Shown here: positions 50,580 through 58,719 of the stretch, one piece after another
Position numbering within the stretch: position 1 is the first letter of the stretch
How the letters are laid out: every line of letters starts with the position of its first letter
From: Dyadobacter jiangsuensis
GTDB taxonomy: Bacteria; Bacteroidota; Bacteroidia; Cytophagales; Spirosomataceae
NCBI RefSeq assembly: GCF_003014695.1
Contig: NZ_PYAS01000001.1
Coordinates: 791,879 to 855,878, forward strand
Length of the DNA stretch: 64,000 bases
Reading direction: 5' to 3'
Program-made: the position numbers and the translations under genes
The notes under the pieces: model-generated
What the model was told of the DNA's origin: nothing
The model's database searches: none
Seen by the model: only the letters and a program-made list of their open reading frames with translations

Positions 50580-50639
50580 GGACAATACCTGACAATACCG
50601 TCCTACACCTGACCATTCCTGGCCACACCTGACTATTCC
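50580..50639. repeat. Decamer array, right-arm orientation only (locus G)
   Basis: Units at 50580, 50590, 50600, 50610, 50620 and 50630, 10-bp step; three are exact TGAC (50590, 50610, 50630) and the others degenerate (CGAC, GTCC, TGGC). It lies 70 bp before the molybdenum-hydroxylase operon. Confidence 0.7.
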
Positions 50640-50708
50640 CACGCCGCTCAACCGGTAAATCACAACCCCACCTCTCTTTTCAATACATATTCACTGAACT
50701 GAACAACC

Positions 50709-51338
50709 ATGGATCTCGACCACGACGCTATTCCGCCCGACGTGCCTGACGAAGACCGCCGCTTTTTTCTGAAACAATCCATGTTTTTTGCCGGGCTTTC
50801 GATGGCCCCGGCGGATTTCCTGCAAGCCGCGCTGGCACCCGACGATGGGCCGGTGGGTAATGCGGTGAAGGTTAAACTTTCACTGACTGTCAACGGGAAA
50901 CGCAGACGCATTTCCATAGATCCACGTATGACATTGCTCGATTTGCTGCGCGAAAATATGGGTCTTACCGGGACCAAAAAAGGGTGTGATTTCGGGCAAT
51001 GCGGGGCCTGTACCGTGCATGTCGATGGCCGCAGGACACTATCCTGCCTCACTTTTGCGGTGATGCAGCACGGCGCGAAGGTCACGACCATCGAAGGTCT
51101 TTCAGACGGCGAGAAGCTCCATCCTTTGCAGGAAGCGTTTATCAAACATGATGGTTTTCAATGCGGATATTGCACGCCGGGGCAGGTGATGTCGGGCGTT
51201 GCGTGTATACGCGAGGGGCATGCGGGCTCGGCGGACGAGGTACGGGAATATATGAGCGGCAATCTGTGCCGCTGCGGGGCTTATCCGAATATCGTAGACG
51301 CCATTCTTGAGGTGAAAAAGGAGGGGACGAAAGTATGA
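50709..51338 (+). CDS. paoA: (2Fe-2S)-binding subunit of periplasmic aldehyde oxidoreductase, PaoA-like
   Basis: 209 residues. A twin-arginine-type leader (EDRRFFLKQSMFFAGLSM) precedes a plant-type ferredoxin domain with C93, C98, C101 and C113 (GCDFGQCGACTVH) and a second 2Fe-2S domain with C152, C155, C187 and C189 (QCGYCTPGQVMSG, LCRCGAYPNI). All eight cluster ligands are present. It passes electrons from the molybdenum subunit; the Tat leader carries the whole complex to the periplasm. It overlaps the FAD-subunit gene by 4 bp. An XdhC-like chaperone gene is not in view. Confidence 0.9.
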   Translation: MDLDHDAIPPDVPDEDRRFFLKQSMFFAGLSMAPADFLQAALAPDDGPVGNAVKVKLSLTVNGKRRRISIDPRMTLLDLLRENMGLTGTKKGCDFGQCGACTVHVDGRRTLSCLTFAVMQHGAKVTTIEGLSDGEKLHPLQEAFIKHDGFQCGYCTPGQVMSGVACIREGHAGSADEVREYMSGNLCRCGAYPNIVDAILEVKKEGTKV

Positions 51339-52342
51339 AGCCATTTCAATATCTCCGTCCCAAAACCATTGCGGAAGCCATCAGTATGGCCGCCGATTAC
51401 CCCGAAGCGCAATATATCGCCGGTGGTACCAACCTGGTCGATCTTATGAAACGCGGCATTGCGTCGCCATCGAAGCTGATCGATATCAACCATCTTCCAT
51501 TAAAGAAAATAGAACACCGCTACGATCGCCTCCGCATAGGTGCATTGGCCCTGAACAGCGACGTGGCAAAAAATAAAAGCGTACTGAGCCGTCAGCCGCT
51601 GCTCGCGCAGGCGTTGCTCGCGGGGGCTTCGGGCCAATTGCGTAATATGGCGACAGTGGGTGGTAACTTATTGCAGCGTACGCGTTGCAGTTATTTTTAC
51701 GATCTCGCATTGCCTTGCAACAAACGCAAGCCGGGCTCAGGCTGTGGCGCGGAAGCGGGCGTTAACCGCACGCATGCGATCTTTTTTGCGGGAAATGGCT
51801 TTGGAGGAAATGAAAAATCTTCGTGCATTGCTGTCCATCCCAGCGACATGTGCGTGGCGCTTACTGCCCTGGATACGGAAGTCGTGATCAACGGCACGAG
51901 CGGGGAGCGGCGAGTTCCGTTCAAGGATTTCCACAGGCTTTCTACGCTGCAACCCGAGCTGGATACCAACCTGCAACCCGGTGAGCTTGTGACGGCCATA
52001 GAGGTGACGGACAACGCATTTGCCCAACACAGCCATTACCTGAAAGTGCGCGACCGTGCTTCCTATGCTTTTGCATTGGTATCGGTGGCGGCTGCCCTGC
52101 AAATGGACGGCGGCCGCATCTGGGACGCTCGCATGGCTCTTGGTGGTGTGGCGCACAAACCCTGGCGGTACTGGGCTATCGATCTCATGCTGAGAGGACA
52201 GGCGCCTTCGGAAAAGCTTTTCAGGGAAGTAGCAGAGCATGAAATGCAAAGTGCCAAAGCCACCACGCAGAATGCATTTAAAATTAAACTAACCTCGAAT
52301 GCGATCGTTGCGGCTCTGAAAGCTGCAACGGGCATTTCTTGA
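51335..52342 (+). CDS. paoB: FAD-binding subunit of molybdenum hydroxylase, PaoB-like
   Basis: 335 residues, no leader. FAD-binding motifs AQYIAGGTNLVDLMKRG and RNMATVGGNLLQRTRC are present. The Cys-rich insertion RCSYFYDLALPCNKRKPGSGC is the 4Fe-4S site of PaoB-type subunits and sets it apart from ordinary xanthine dehydrogenase M subunits. The C-terminal CO_dh_flav_C domain is at about 225-330 (HYLKVRDRASYAFALVSVAA). The 4-bp overlap with the upstream gene and 7-bp gap to the next show a tight operon. Confidence 0.9.
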   Translation: MKPFQYLRPKTIAEAISMAADYPEAQYIAGGTNLVDLMKRGIASPSKLIDINHLPLKKIEHRYDRLRIGALALNSDVAKNKSVLSRQPLLAQALLAGASGQLRNMATVGGNLLQRTRCSYFYDLALPCNKRKPGSGCGAEAGVNRTHAIFFAGNGFGGNEKSSCIAVHPSDMCVALTALDTEVVINGTSGERRVPFKDFHRLSTLQPELDTNLQPGELVTAIEVTDNAFAQHSHYLKVRDRASYAFALVSVAAALQMDGGRIWDARMALGGVAHKPWRYWAIDLMLRGQAPSEKLFREVAEHEMQSAKATTQNAFKIKLTSNAIVAALKAATGIS

Positions 52343-52349
52343 TCGGATC

Positions 52350-54587
52350 ATGAAGAGACAATCGTTGGATAATCCGTCGGATACTTCACTCAGTCGCGTC
52401 GATGGTGCGGTGAAAGTAACTGGTGCAGCCACTTATTCGGCTGAATATGCGATTCCGGGACTGGTACACGCGGTGTTGGTAACGAGCACCATTGCCAAAG
52501 GCAGCATTACCGCCATCGATTCGCGCGAAGCGGAGGCGGTGCCGGGCGTACTGGCGGTGATCAGCCATCTCAATGCTATTACAGTACCGGGCTGGCCTGC
52601 CAAAAAGCTGCCGGCGGAGCGCGTCGCGGCGGGTACGGCATTGCGCGTATTTTATGATCCACTGATCTATTTCGACGGACAGCCCGTGGCGATGGTAGTC
52701 GCGGCTACGCACGAACAGGCAGTGCACGCCGCGTCGCTTGTGCGGGTGACGTACCAGCAGGAGGCCCATCAGACGCATTTTGAAAAAAATATCGGACAAG
52801 CCGGCATTCCTCAGAATGTCCAGCGCGCCAAAAACTCGCCTTTTCAGGATTATGAGCGCGGCGATGCGTCGGCATTACGTAATGCCGACGTCCGGATAGA
52901 GGCCGAATATACCATTCCCACTCAGCATCATCAGCCGCTCGAACCGCATGCGATTATCGCTGTGTGGGAGGCCGAGGACAAGCTCACGGTCTATGACAAA
53001 AACCAGGGCGTGAAATCCGCACAGGGGCAACTGGCCCAGGCTTTCAAGCTGCCGAGGGAAAATGTACAAGTGGTAGCCACGTACATTGGCGGAGCATTCG
53101 GGTCGGGCATTCGGGTGTGGCCGCATACGATGGCGGCGGTAATGGCTGCAAAGCAATTGAAACGACCCGTGAAACTGGTATTGGGGCGGGAGCAGATGTT
53201 TACATCGGTGGGTTACAGGCCATATACCAAACAGAAAATCAGTATCGGCGCCGCGAAAGACGGCCGGTTGGCAGGTATTGTACATGAAGGGACAGGGCAG
53301 ACGTCGATGTACGAAGAGCATCTGGAACGCACAGTGCTCGCGTCACGTGCGCTGTATGCGTGCCCGCATGTAGCCACCCGCTACCGCCTGCTCCCGCTTG
53401 ATGTGAATACGCCTACGTGGATGCGCGGGCCCGGCGATGCGACGGGGATGTTTGCATTGGAATCGGCTATGGATGAGCTGGCTTATGCATTGAAAACAGA
53501 TCCGCTGGAGTTCCGCCTCAAAAACTACGCGGAGTCCGACCCCGAGCGGAACCTGCCGTGGTCGGCGAAGTCGCTAAGGGAATGCTATGAGCTCGGTGCG
53601 GAGAAAATCGGCTGGAAAAACCGGCTGCCGGAGCCGCGATCGGTGAGACGCAACGGAATGCTGCTCGGTTACGGCATGGCATCCAGCCTGTACGGATTCC
53701 ACCGCCATCCTTCCAGGGCCCGGGCCGTCATGCATGCCGACGGTTCGGTGATCGTGCAGAGCGCCACGATGGACATCGGCCCTGGTACCGGCACCGCCAT
53801 GACCCGCATCGCCACGAAAGTTTTAGGGGTGAATGCAAAAAAGGTGCGTTTCGATCTGGGCCATTCGGCGCTGCCGGATGCGCCCGGCCAGAATGGCTCG
53901 TCCACGATCCCTAGTGTGGGTTCGGCGGTGCATGTAGCTTGTGAAGCATTGAAAAGCAAATTGGTGACCTTGGCCGGGGAAATGTCCGAAAAGTTTAGGC
54001 CAGGAGCTGAGGTGGTGGCCAGGAATGGCAAGATATTTAGTTCTGCCGACGATAAAGACGGGCTGAGTTATACCGACATTTTAAAACACCATCGGTTGAA
54101 CGAGCTTGAAGTGACGGAGGCGTCAAAATCGGGTGCGGAGCGCGACCAATATTCAATGTATTCGTTTGGCTGCCATTTTGTGGAGGTGGAAGTGGACCCG
54201 CTCACGGGCGAGGTGCGCGTTACGCGTGTGGTCACGTGCGCGGATGTGGGGGCGATTATTAATTACAAAACGGCCCGCAGCCAGTCGATCGGCGGCGTGG
54301 TAGGGGGCATCGGTATGGCGCTCATGGAGCATTCGGAAATGGACCATCGCTTCGGACGTTATGTGACGACCGATTTTGCCAGCTACCATATTCCGGTTCA
54401 CGCCGATGTGCCCTCTATCGAAGTATATTACATCGATAAGCCTGATGTGCAGGCTAATCCGATCGGTTCAAAGGGTCTTGGTGAAATTGCCATCGTGGGC
54501 GTTGCAGGAGCTATTGCGAATGCGGTTTTCCATGCAACGGGCAAGCGGGTGCGGGAGTTGCCCATTACACCTGACAAGCTGATCTGA
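52350..54587 (+). CDS. paoC: Molybdopterin-binding catalytic subunit, PaoC-like
   Basis: 745 residues. An N-terminal a/b hammerhead domain (GAATYSAEYAIPGLVHAVLV) leads to the two molybdopterin-binding domains: QHHQPLEPHAIIAVWE, IGGAFGSGIRVWPHTMAAV, WMRGPGDATGMFALES and the C-terminal GSKGLGEIAIVGVAGAIANA, whose Glu is the expected catalytic base. Oxidises aldehydes or heterocycles in the periplasm with the two upstream subunits. The exact substrate cannot be told. It converges on the next gene with only 5 bp between stops. Confidence 0.92.
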   Translation: MKRQSLDNPSDTSLSRVDGAVKVTGAATYSAEYAIPGLVHAVLVTSTIAKGSITAIDSREAEAVPGVLAVISHLNAITVPGWPAKKLPAERVAAGTALRVFYDPLIYFDGQPVAMVVAATHEQAVHAASLVRVTYQQEAHQTHFEKNIGQAGIPQNVQRAKNSPFQDYERGDASALRNADVRIEAEYTIPTQHHQPLEPHAIIAVWEAEDKLTVYDKNQGVKSAQGQLAQAFKLPRENVQVVATYIGGAFGSGIRVWPHTMAAVMAAKQLKRPVKLVLGREQMFTSVGYRPYTKQKISIGAAKDGRLAGIVHEGTGQTSMYEEHLERTVLASRALYACPHVATRYRLLPLDVNTPTWMRGPGDATGMFALESAMDELAYALKTDPLEFRLKNYAESDPERNLPWSAKSLRECYELGAEKIGWKNRLPEPRSVRRNGMLLGYGMASSLYGFHRHPSRARAVMHADGSVIVQSATMDIGPGTGTAMTRIATKVLGVNAKKVRFDLGHSALPDAPGQNGSSTIPSVGSAVHVACEALKSKLVTLAGEMSEKFRPGAEVVARNGKIFSSADDKDGLSYTDILKHHRLNELEVTEASKSGAERDQYSMYSFGCHFVEVEVDPLTGEVRVTRVVTCADVGAIINYKTARSQSIGGVVGGIGMALMEHSEMDHRFGRYVTTDFASYHIPVHADVPSIEVYYIDKPDVQANPIGSKGLGEIAIVGVAGAIANAVFHATGKRVRELPITPDKLI

Positions 54588-54592
54588 GGAAT

Positions 54593-56383
54593 TTAACTGG
54601 TGCTAACCTCTTTTCCCGTGGTGAGCAAATAGCGGTTTGAGCCGCTGATGATACCGAGCGTGAGTTTATACTTTTTGTTTTTGGACAGATATTGCCTCAG
54701 CATTGCCATCGACTCGCAGTAGCCGGCATAATAGCGGCCGGTACGCAGGAAGCACAGAAACGAGTTTCTTCTCAGGCGCATGGGTAACATATGGATTTCA
54801 TCGCCGGAATGGATGATGAGGTAAATACCGTCGTCGGGTGAGCATTGTAAAGCTGGTGCTTCGGTTCCTACCTGGATGTAAGTCGCTGTTCGTACGGCAA
54901 TGTCTGATGATCCTCTTATCTCTGCCAGACGCAAATCCTCGAATGGAAGATCGGGAAATTGGTAAATCCGGTTTTTTAATGCGTTCTCAAAAATGGAATC
55001 GACCGACTCTTTAACCGAGATGTAAATAGGAGCGGAAGGAAATTCCCGGTTTTTTGTCCAGCCATAGGCGTCTATCTGAATGGTTTTTCGGAAATACATC
55101 ATATCTGCCCATGTTTGAAAATAGCTGCTTCCAAAGTAGATCACGGCACACATTTGCAAGATGATCATGCGTCGGCTAAAAATTCGCCGAAACACTGGTA
55201 GTTGAAGTAATAGCAGATAGTTGAAGGTCGCCCAAAATGTAAAGATATGCTTGTATCTGCTTAGCAAAATGGTTTGAGCACCGAAGGCAGCACGCCCGAA
55301 TGCCAGCGCAAAAAAGGTTGCCAGCAAGAAGAGAACACAGCCAGCAAGCCACCACTGGTTTGGTGTAATCGTGCCGGGAGCCCGCAACAGCTTTCGGGCA
55401 AGCAAAAAAGCGCAGCCTCCCACAAGTGACAGACTCGCCATTCCTGCAATGGCGGAGAAAGCTAGTCTTGTAGCGTCGCTCTTCTCTAACATCACGTCGG
55501 TAATCATGCCGGGCATCGCAACCGCCATCAGTAACATTTCCCGCCATGACGACAAATTTTGAGCTGTGGTAGGACGAAAATCAGGTACTGTTAATCCACG
55601 AAAGTAAAATGTGGTGATAACGCCGAATAACAACATCCAGAGCGAGGCGGCGAGCCATTCCCGACGGGCTAATAATATCAGCGCAACCACGGGTCCGATA
55701 AACACGCCTGATACGTCGGAGTACAGGGCTAAAATTCCCAAGCCGGCACCCCATATCAGGCTCCACCGGGTATTTTTACTAACCAGCCAAATGCTAGCGA
55801 ACCCCCAAATGTATACCGCAATTTGCTGCAACGGGATGATTGACCAATACAATGCTTCGTAATTGAAATTGGAAAAGAGCACATATGGAACCGGCAGGAA
55901 AAGGGCTAGCGGCAGGTTTCGTTGAGAACGGAACCAGGCGAAGACGATTTTGAGAAAAACAAGATAGGAACAGATTCCAGCGAGTGCGAGAAGGCGAAAA
56001 TCGATTGATCCGGTTACCCAATACATCAGACAGGCTACTAACCTGACCACTACAATCCGGCGCTCATCGTCCTGCTTGGACAGCGCCGACCAGAACTCCC
56101 GGAGTGAACCCGTTCCTTCCGCTATCGCCGAAGTGGATTTCAGGATTGCGTCGATATCGTCCTGGTAGGGGATATTGACCGTCGTGATGCCCCATACCCC
56201 GAAGAACACGGCAACGGGCATTACGCATGCAAGGAAGAAGAGAAAATCGCGCAATGCGAAGGACCTGAAAACGGAATAATCCAGTTTGATTGATTTGGAC
56301 GGTCCGGAGACCTGCTGGTAAGCGGCAAGCAGCGAAACGCCGCCCACGAAAACCGACAATGCGAGAAAAACAAACAGGTTCAT
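54593..56383 (-). CDS. Polytopic membrane protein, GT-C glycosyltransferase-like
   Basis: 596 residues from ATG 56383 (56404 is in frame), with about 11 hydrophobic helices over residues 1-420 and a soluble C-terminal part of about 170 residues. After helix 2, NIPYQDDIDAILKST carries an acidic pair in the first external loop, and LSKQDDERRIVVVRLVA resembles the acidic-His/Arg loop of GT-C lipid-sugar transferases. That would suit transfer of sugar from a polyprenyl donor outside the membrane. No homologous gene cluster is near. Function unproven. Could also be an O-antigen-related membrane protein. Confidence 0.55.
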   Translation of the reverse strand: MNLFVFLALSVFVGGVSLLAAYQQVSGPSKSIKLDYSVFRSFALRDFLFFLACVMPVAVFFGVWGITTVNIPYQDDIDAILKSTSAIAEGTGSLREFWSALSKQDDERRIVVVRLVACLMYWVTGSIDFRLLALAGICSYLVFLKIVFAWFRSQRNLPLALFLPVPYVLFSNFNYEALYWSIIPLQQIAVYIWGFASIWLVSKNTRWSLIWGAGLGILALYSDVSGVFIGPVVALILLARREWLAASLWMLLFGVITTFYFRGLTVPDFRPTTAQNLSSWREMLLMAVAMPGMITDVMLEKSDATRLAFSAIAGMASLSLVGGCAFLLARKLLRAPGTITPNQWWLAGCVLFLLATFFALAFGRAAFGAQTILLSRYKHIFTFWATFNYLLLLQLPVFRRIFSRRMIILQMCAVIYFGSSYFQTWADMMYFRKTIQIDAYGWTKNREFPSAPIYISVKESVDSIFENALKNRIYQFPDLPFEDLRLAEIRGSSDIAVRTATYIQVGTEAPALQCSPDDGIYLIIHSGDEIHMLPMRLRRNSFLCFLRTGRYYAGYCESMAMLRQYLSKNKKYKLTLGIISGSNRYLLTTGKEVSTS

Positions 56384-56470
56384 TGACTGGTGGCTTTGGT
56401 GCAAGCCGCCAAACTATCTGCATTATTCTTCGCTATTAGTAATCAACCATCCTCTGGCTCGCCCGGATTA

Positions 56471-56917
56471 TCAGGCGGTTTTTATCCATTTCACGATCAG
56501 GTTCGCGACCAGCAATAACTGGAATGCTCCGAACGTAACCACCGCGCCCGCAAAGCGCAGCCCCATTTCTTCCCATTCTTTGTATTGTTGGGGTGAGAAA
56601 GCTGTATCGATTGCGTTGTTGGGCGGGTAGCCGGTGCTGCTGGTAATGTACAGCGCAATACCGATTGTGCCGAGCACGTGTGCGGCTGTTAGCTGCGGGA
56701 AGCCGGTGCGGTTTCGTGTAAACCAGTATAGCAGACTGGTAATCAGGATGATGGTGATCAGAAATTCCGCGATCAAATTAATCCCGAGTATATAGTAAGT
56801 ATCGTAAAGCTGCACGTCGACTGTACAGCTCCTCCGTATCCAGGCGATGACGGCAATGACGGGGCAGGCGAGGAGGAGTACGAGGTGGGGTTTGGTTTGG
56901 ATGAAGCTTTTGCGCAT
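56471..56917 (-). CDS. Four-helix membrane protein with heme-copper oxidase-like segment
   Basis: 148 residues, four hydrophobic helices (LVLLLACPVIAVIAW, LGINLIAEFLITIILITSLLYWF, VLGTIGIALYITSS, FAGAVVTFGAFQLLLVANLIV). The loop VDVQLYDTYYILG closely resembles the conserved DIQLHDTYYV stretch of cytochrome c oxidase subunit I, but the heme and copper histidines are missing. It is not a functional oxidase subunit. I recognise no named family. Divergent from the ECF sigma gene. Confidence 0.6.
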   Translation of the reverse strand: MRKSFIQTKPHLVLLLACPVIAVIAWIRRSCTVDVQLYDTYYILGINLIAEFLITIILITSLLYWFTRNRTGFPQLTAAHVLGTIGIALYITSSTGYPPNNAIDTAFSPQQYKEWEEMGLRFAGAVVTFGAFQLLLVANLIVKWIKTA

Positions 56918-57031
56918 TGTATCGTATTTTTATGAATGCAAAATAAAAAAATGAAAGTTTTTTATCGAAGAACTAGGGTAGCCTTCCCAAATTTTGTCCT
57001 GCGGGTGTAGCCCTAAACCCAGCCCCGAATC

Positions 57032-57673
57032 GTGACGCCCGAACCTTCCGAACACCTACCGGACGCAGAGAAAAACTCCGAAAGACCGATCGACCCGAGA
57101 CCGGGGCCGCCGGAGGCCGCCGCGCCCGATAATGCGCTGCCCGATAGGGAGTTTTTTATCCGGACCACATTCCGGCAGGATGCTGCCAAGGGTTATGAAC
57201 TGCTATTCAGGACCTATTACCAGCCGCTTTGCAGCCATGCCGCAAGGTTTGTGTACAACAAAGCCATCGCCGAAGATCTGGTAACGGAAATTTTTCTCAA
57301 TTTCTGGAAAAAGGAATTGCATACCTGCATCGAATCCACCTTCCGGGCTTATCTGTTTACGGCGGTGCGCAACCGGTGCTTCACTTATCTGCGCTGGGAG
57401 TTCAACAAAATCAGGCAGGAGGAGCTCGACGACGATTTTCACTCGGACGTGCTTGCGCCGGATCATATTCTGGAAATGGACGAGCTGTATATGCAAGTAG
57501 AGCGGGCGATCCACGCTTTGCCGCCGCAATGCCAGAAGGTGTTTATTCTCAGCCGGTTCGAGGGGAAGTCGTACCAGGAAATCGCGGCGAAACTTGGAGT
57601 GACGGTAAAGGCTGTGGAATGGCATATATCAAAGGCGCTGAGTGTATTGCGCCGAACATTGAAACAAAACTGA
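57032..57673 (+). CDS. RNA polymerase ECF sigma factor (Bacteroidota sigma-70 family)
   Basis: 213 residues starting at GTG 57032. A Pro-rich disordered leader of about 38 residues precedes sigma region 2 (YELLFRTYYQPLCSHAARFVYNKAIAEDLVTEIFLNFW, split over 55-92) and region 4 (LPPQCQKVFILSRFEGKSYQEIAAKLGVTVKAVEWHISKA, split over 160-205). A later start near residue 38 is possible. FecR follows 12 bp later and an STN-domain SusC after that, the standard trans-envelope signalling set. Confidence 0.92.
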   Translation: MTPEPSEHLPDAEKNSERPIDPRPGPPEAAAPDNALPDREFFIRTTFRQDAAKGYELLFRTYYQPLCSHAARFVYNKAIAEDLVTEIFLNFWKKELHTCIESTFRAYLFTAVRNRCFTYLRWEFNKIRQEELDDDFHSDVLAPDHILEMDELYMQVERAIHALPPQCQKVFILSRFEGKSYQEIAAKLGVTVKAVEWHISKALSVLRRTLKQN

Positions 57674-57685
57674 CAAACTAAAAGC

Positions 57686-58693
57686 ATGAACACACCATTA
57701 TCCAAAGAAATGCTCTTCACCTATTTCTCGGGCCAGGCCACGGTGCTGCAAAAGCAGCTCATCGAAGAATGGCTGGGCGAACCGGGCAATGCGGAGCGCT
57801 ATTTCGAATGGTTACAGGAATGGGAAAACAGCCATCCGCAATTTTTGCCGGATGTAGAGGAGGCATTTAAAAATGTACAGGTGTTGCTGGAAGAGCCGTC
57901 GATTAACGGCGAAGACACCCGTACCGAGGTCGCCAGCTCATCATCTCTGCCGTGGCGAAGCCTGTTGCGCATAGCCGCAGCTGTTTTGTTGATCGCAGGC
58001 GGATACTATTATCAGGATGCAATCCTCTACCGGCATTACCGTACGGGTTATGCCCAAAGCCAGACTATTCAGCTGAGCGACGGAAGCCGCGTTTCGCTGC
58101 TGGCCAATTCCGATCTGAAACTCCTCCGGTGGGGCTTCGGAAGCTTCGGCAGGGATGTGTACCTCACAGGCGAGGCAGGCTTTGTGGTAACGCACCAGGT
58201 CGATCACCAGCCGTTTACGGTTCACACGCCCGACCAGGGAAAGGTGACGGTGCTCGGTACCGAGTTTTTTGTGTATACCCGCAAGAGAGGTACCCAGGTG
58301 GTTTTGAGCAAGGGCAAAGTTCAGATTTCTTCCCCCGAAATGGTCGTGCCGCTCGATATGAAGCCGGGTGAAAAGGCCTCCGTCGCAACGGATGGCAAGA
58401 TCGCCATTCAACCGCTGACCGTCACGGAGCTAAAAGACCCGGCGGTTTGGCAGGAGCATCATTTTCATTTTGACCATACCACTCTGGCCGATGCCAGCCG
58501 CGAGCTGAATACGGTATTCGGCCTGGAAATCGTAGTGGCCGATCCCGCCCTGGCCGCGCGGCAGGTTACCGGCACATTCAAAGCCAGACAGGCCGACGAA
58601 CTGCTGTCGGTGCTGTCCGAAATGCTCGATATGCGCGTGCTGGTCGGTGATGACCAGGTGCGCCTTGTTCCCGATTCTACTGACACCAATTAG
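57686..58693 (+). CDS. FecR family anti-sigma factor
   Basis: 335 residues. The cytoplasmic N-terminus (1-90) has the zinc-free FecR_N-type helices (FTYFSGQATVLQKQLIEEWL), one TM helix at about 94-108 (LRIAAAVLLIAGGYYY), then the periplasmic FecR domain (TIQLSDGSRVSLLANSDLK, LTGEAGFVVTH) and DUF4974 (FHFDHTTLADASRELNTVFGLEIV). It holds the sigma factor until the SusC signals occupancy. It lies 12 bp after sigma and 26 bp before SusC. Confidence 0.93.
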   Translation: MNTPLSKEMLFTYFSGQATVLQKQLIEEWLGEPGNAERYFEWLQEWENSHPQFLPDVEEAFKNVQVLLEEPSINGEDTRTEVASSSSLPWRSLLRIAAAVLLIAGGYYYQDAILYRHYRTGYAQSQTIQLSDGSRVSLLANSDLKLLRWGFGSFGRDVYLTGEAGFVVTHQVDHQPFTVHTPDQGKVTVLGTEFFVYTRKRGTQVVLSKGKVQISSPEMVVPLDMKPGEKASVATDGKIAIQPLTVTELKDPAVWQEHHFHFDHTTLADASRELNTVFGLEIVVADPALAARQVTGTFKARQADELLSVLSEMLDMRVLVGDDQVRLVPDSTDTN

Positions 58694-58719
58694 ATTTTTT
58701 AACTAACCCAAACGCTACC

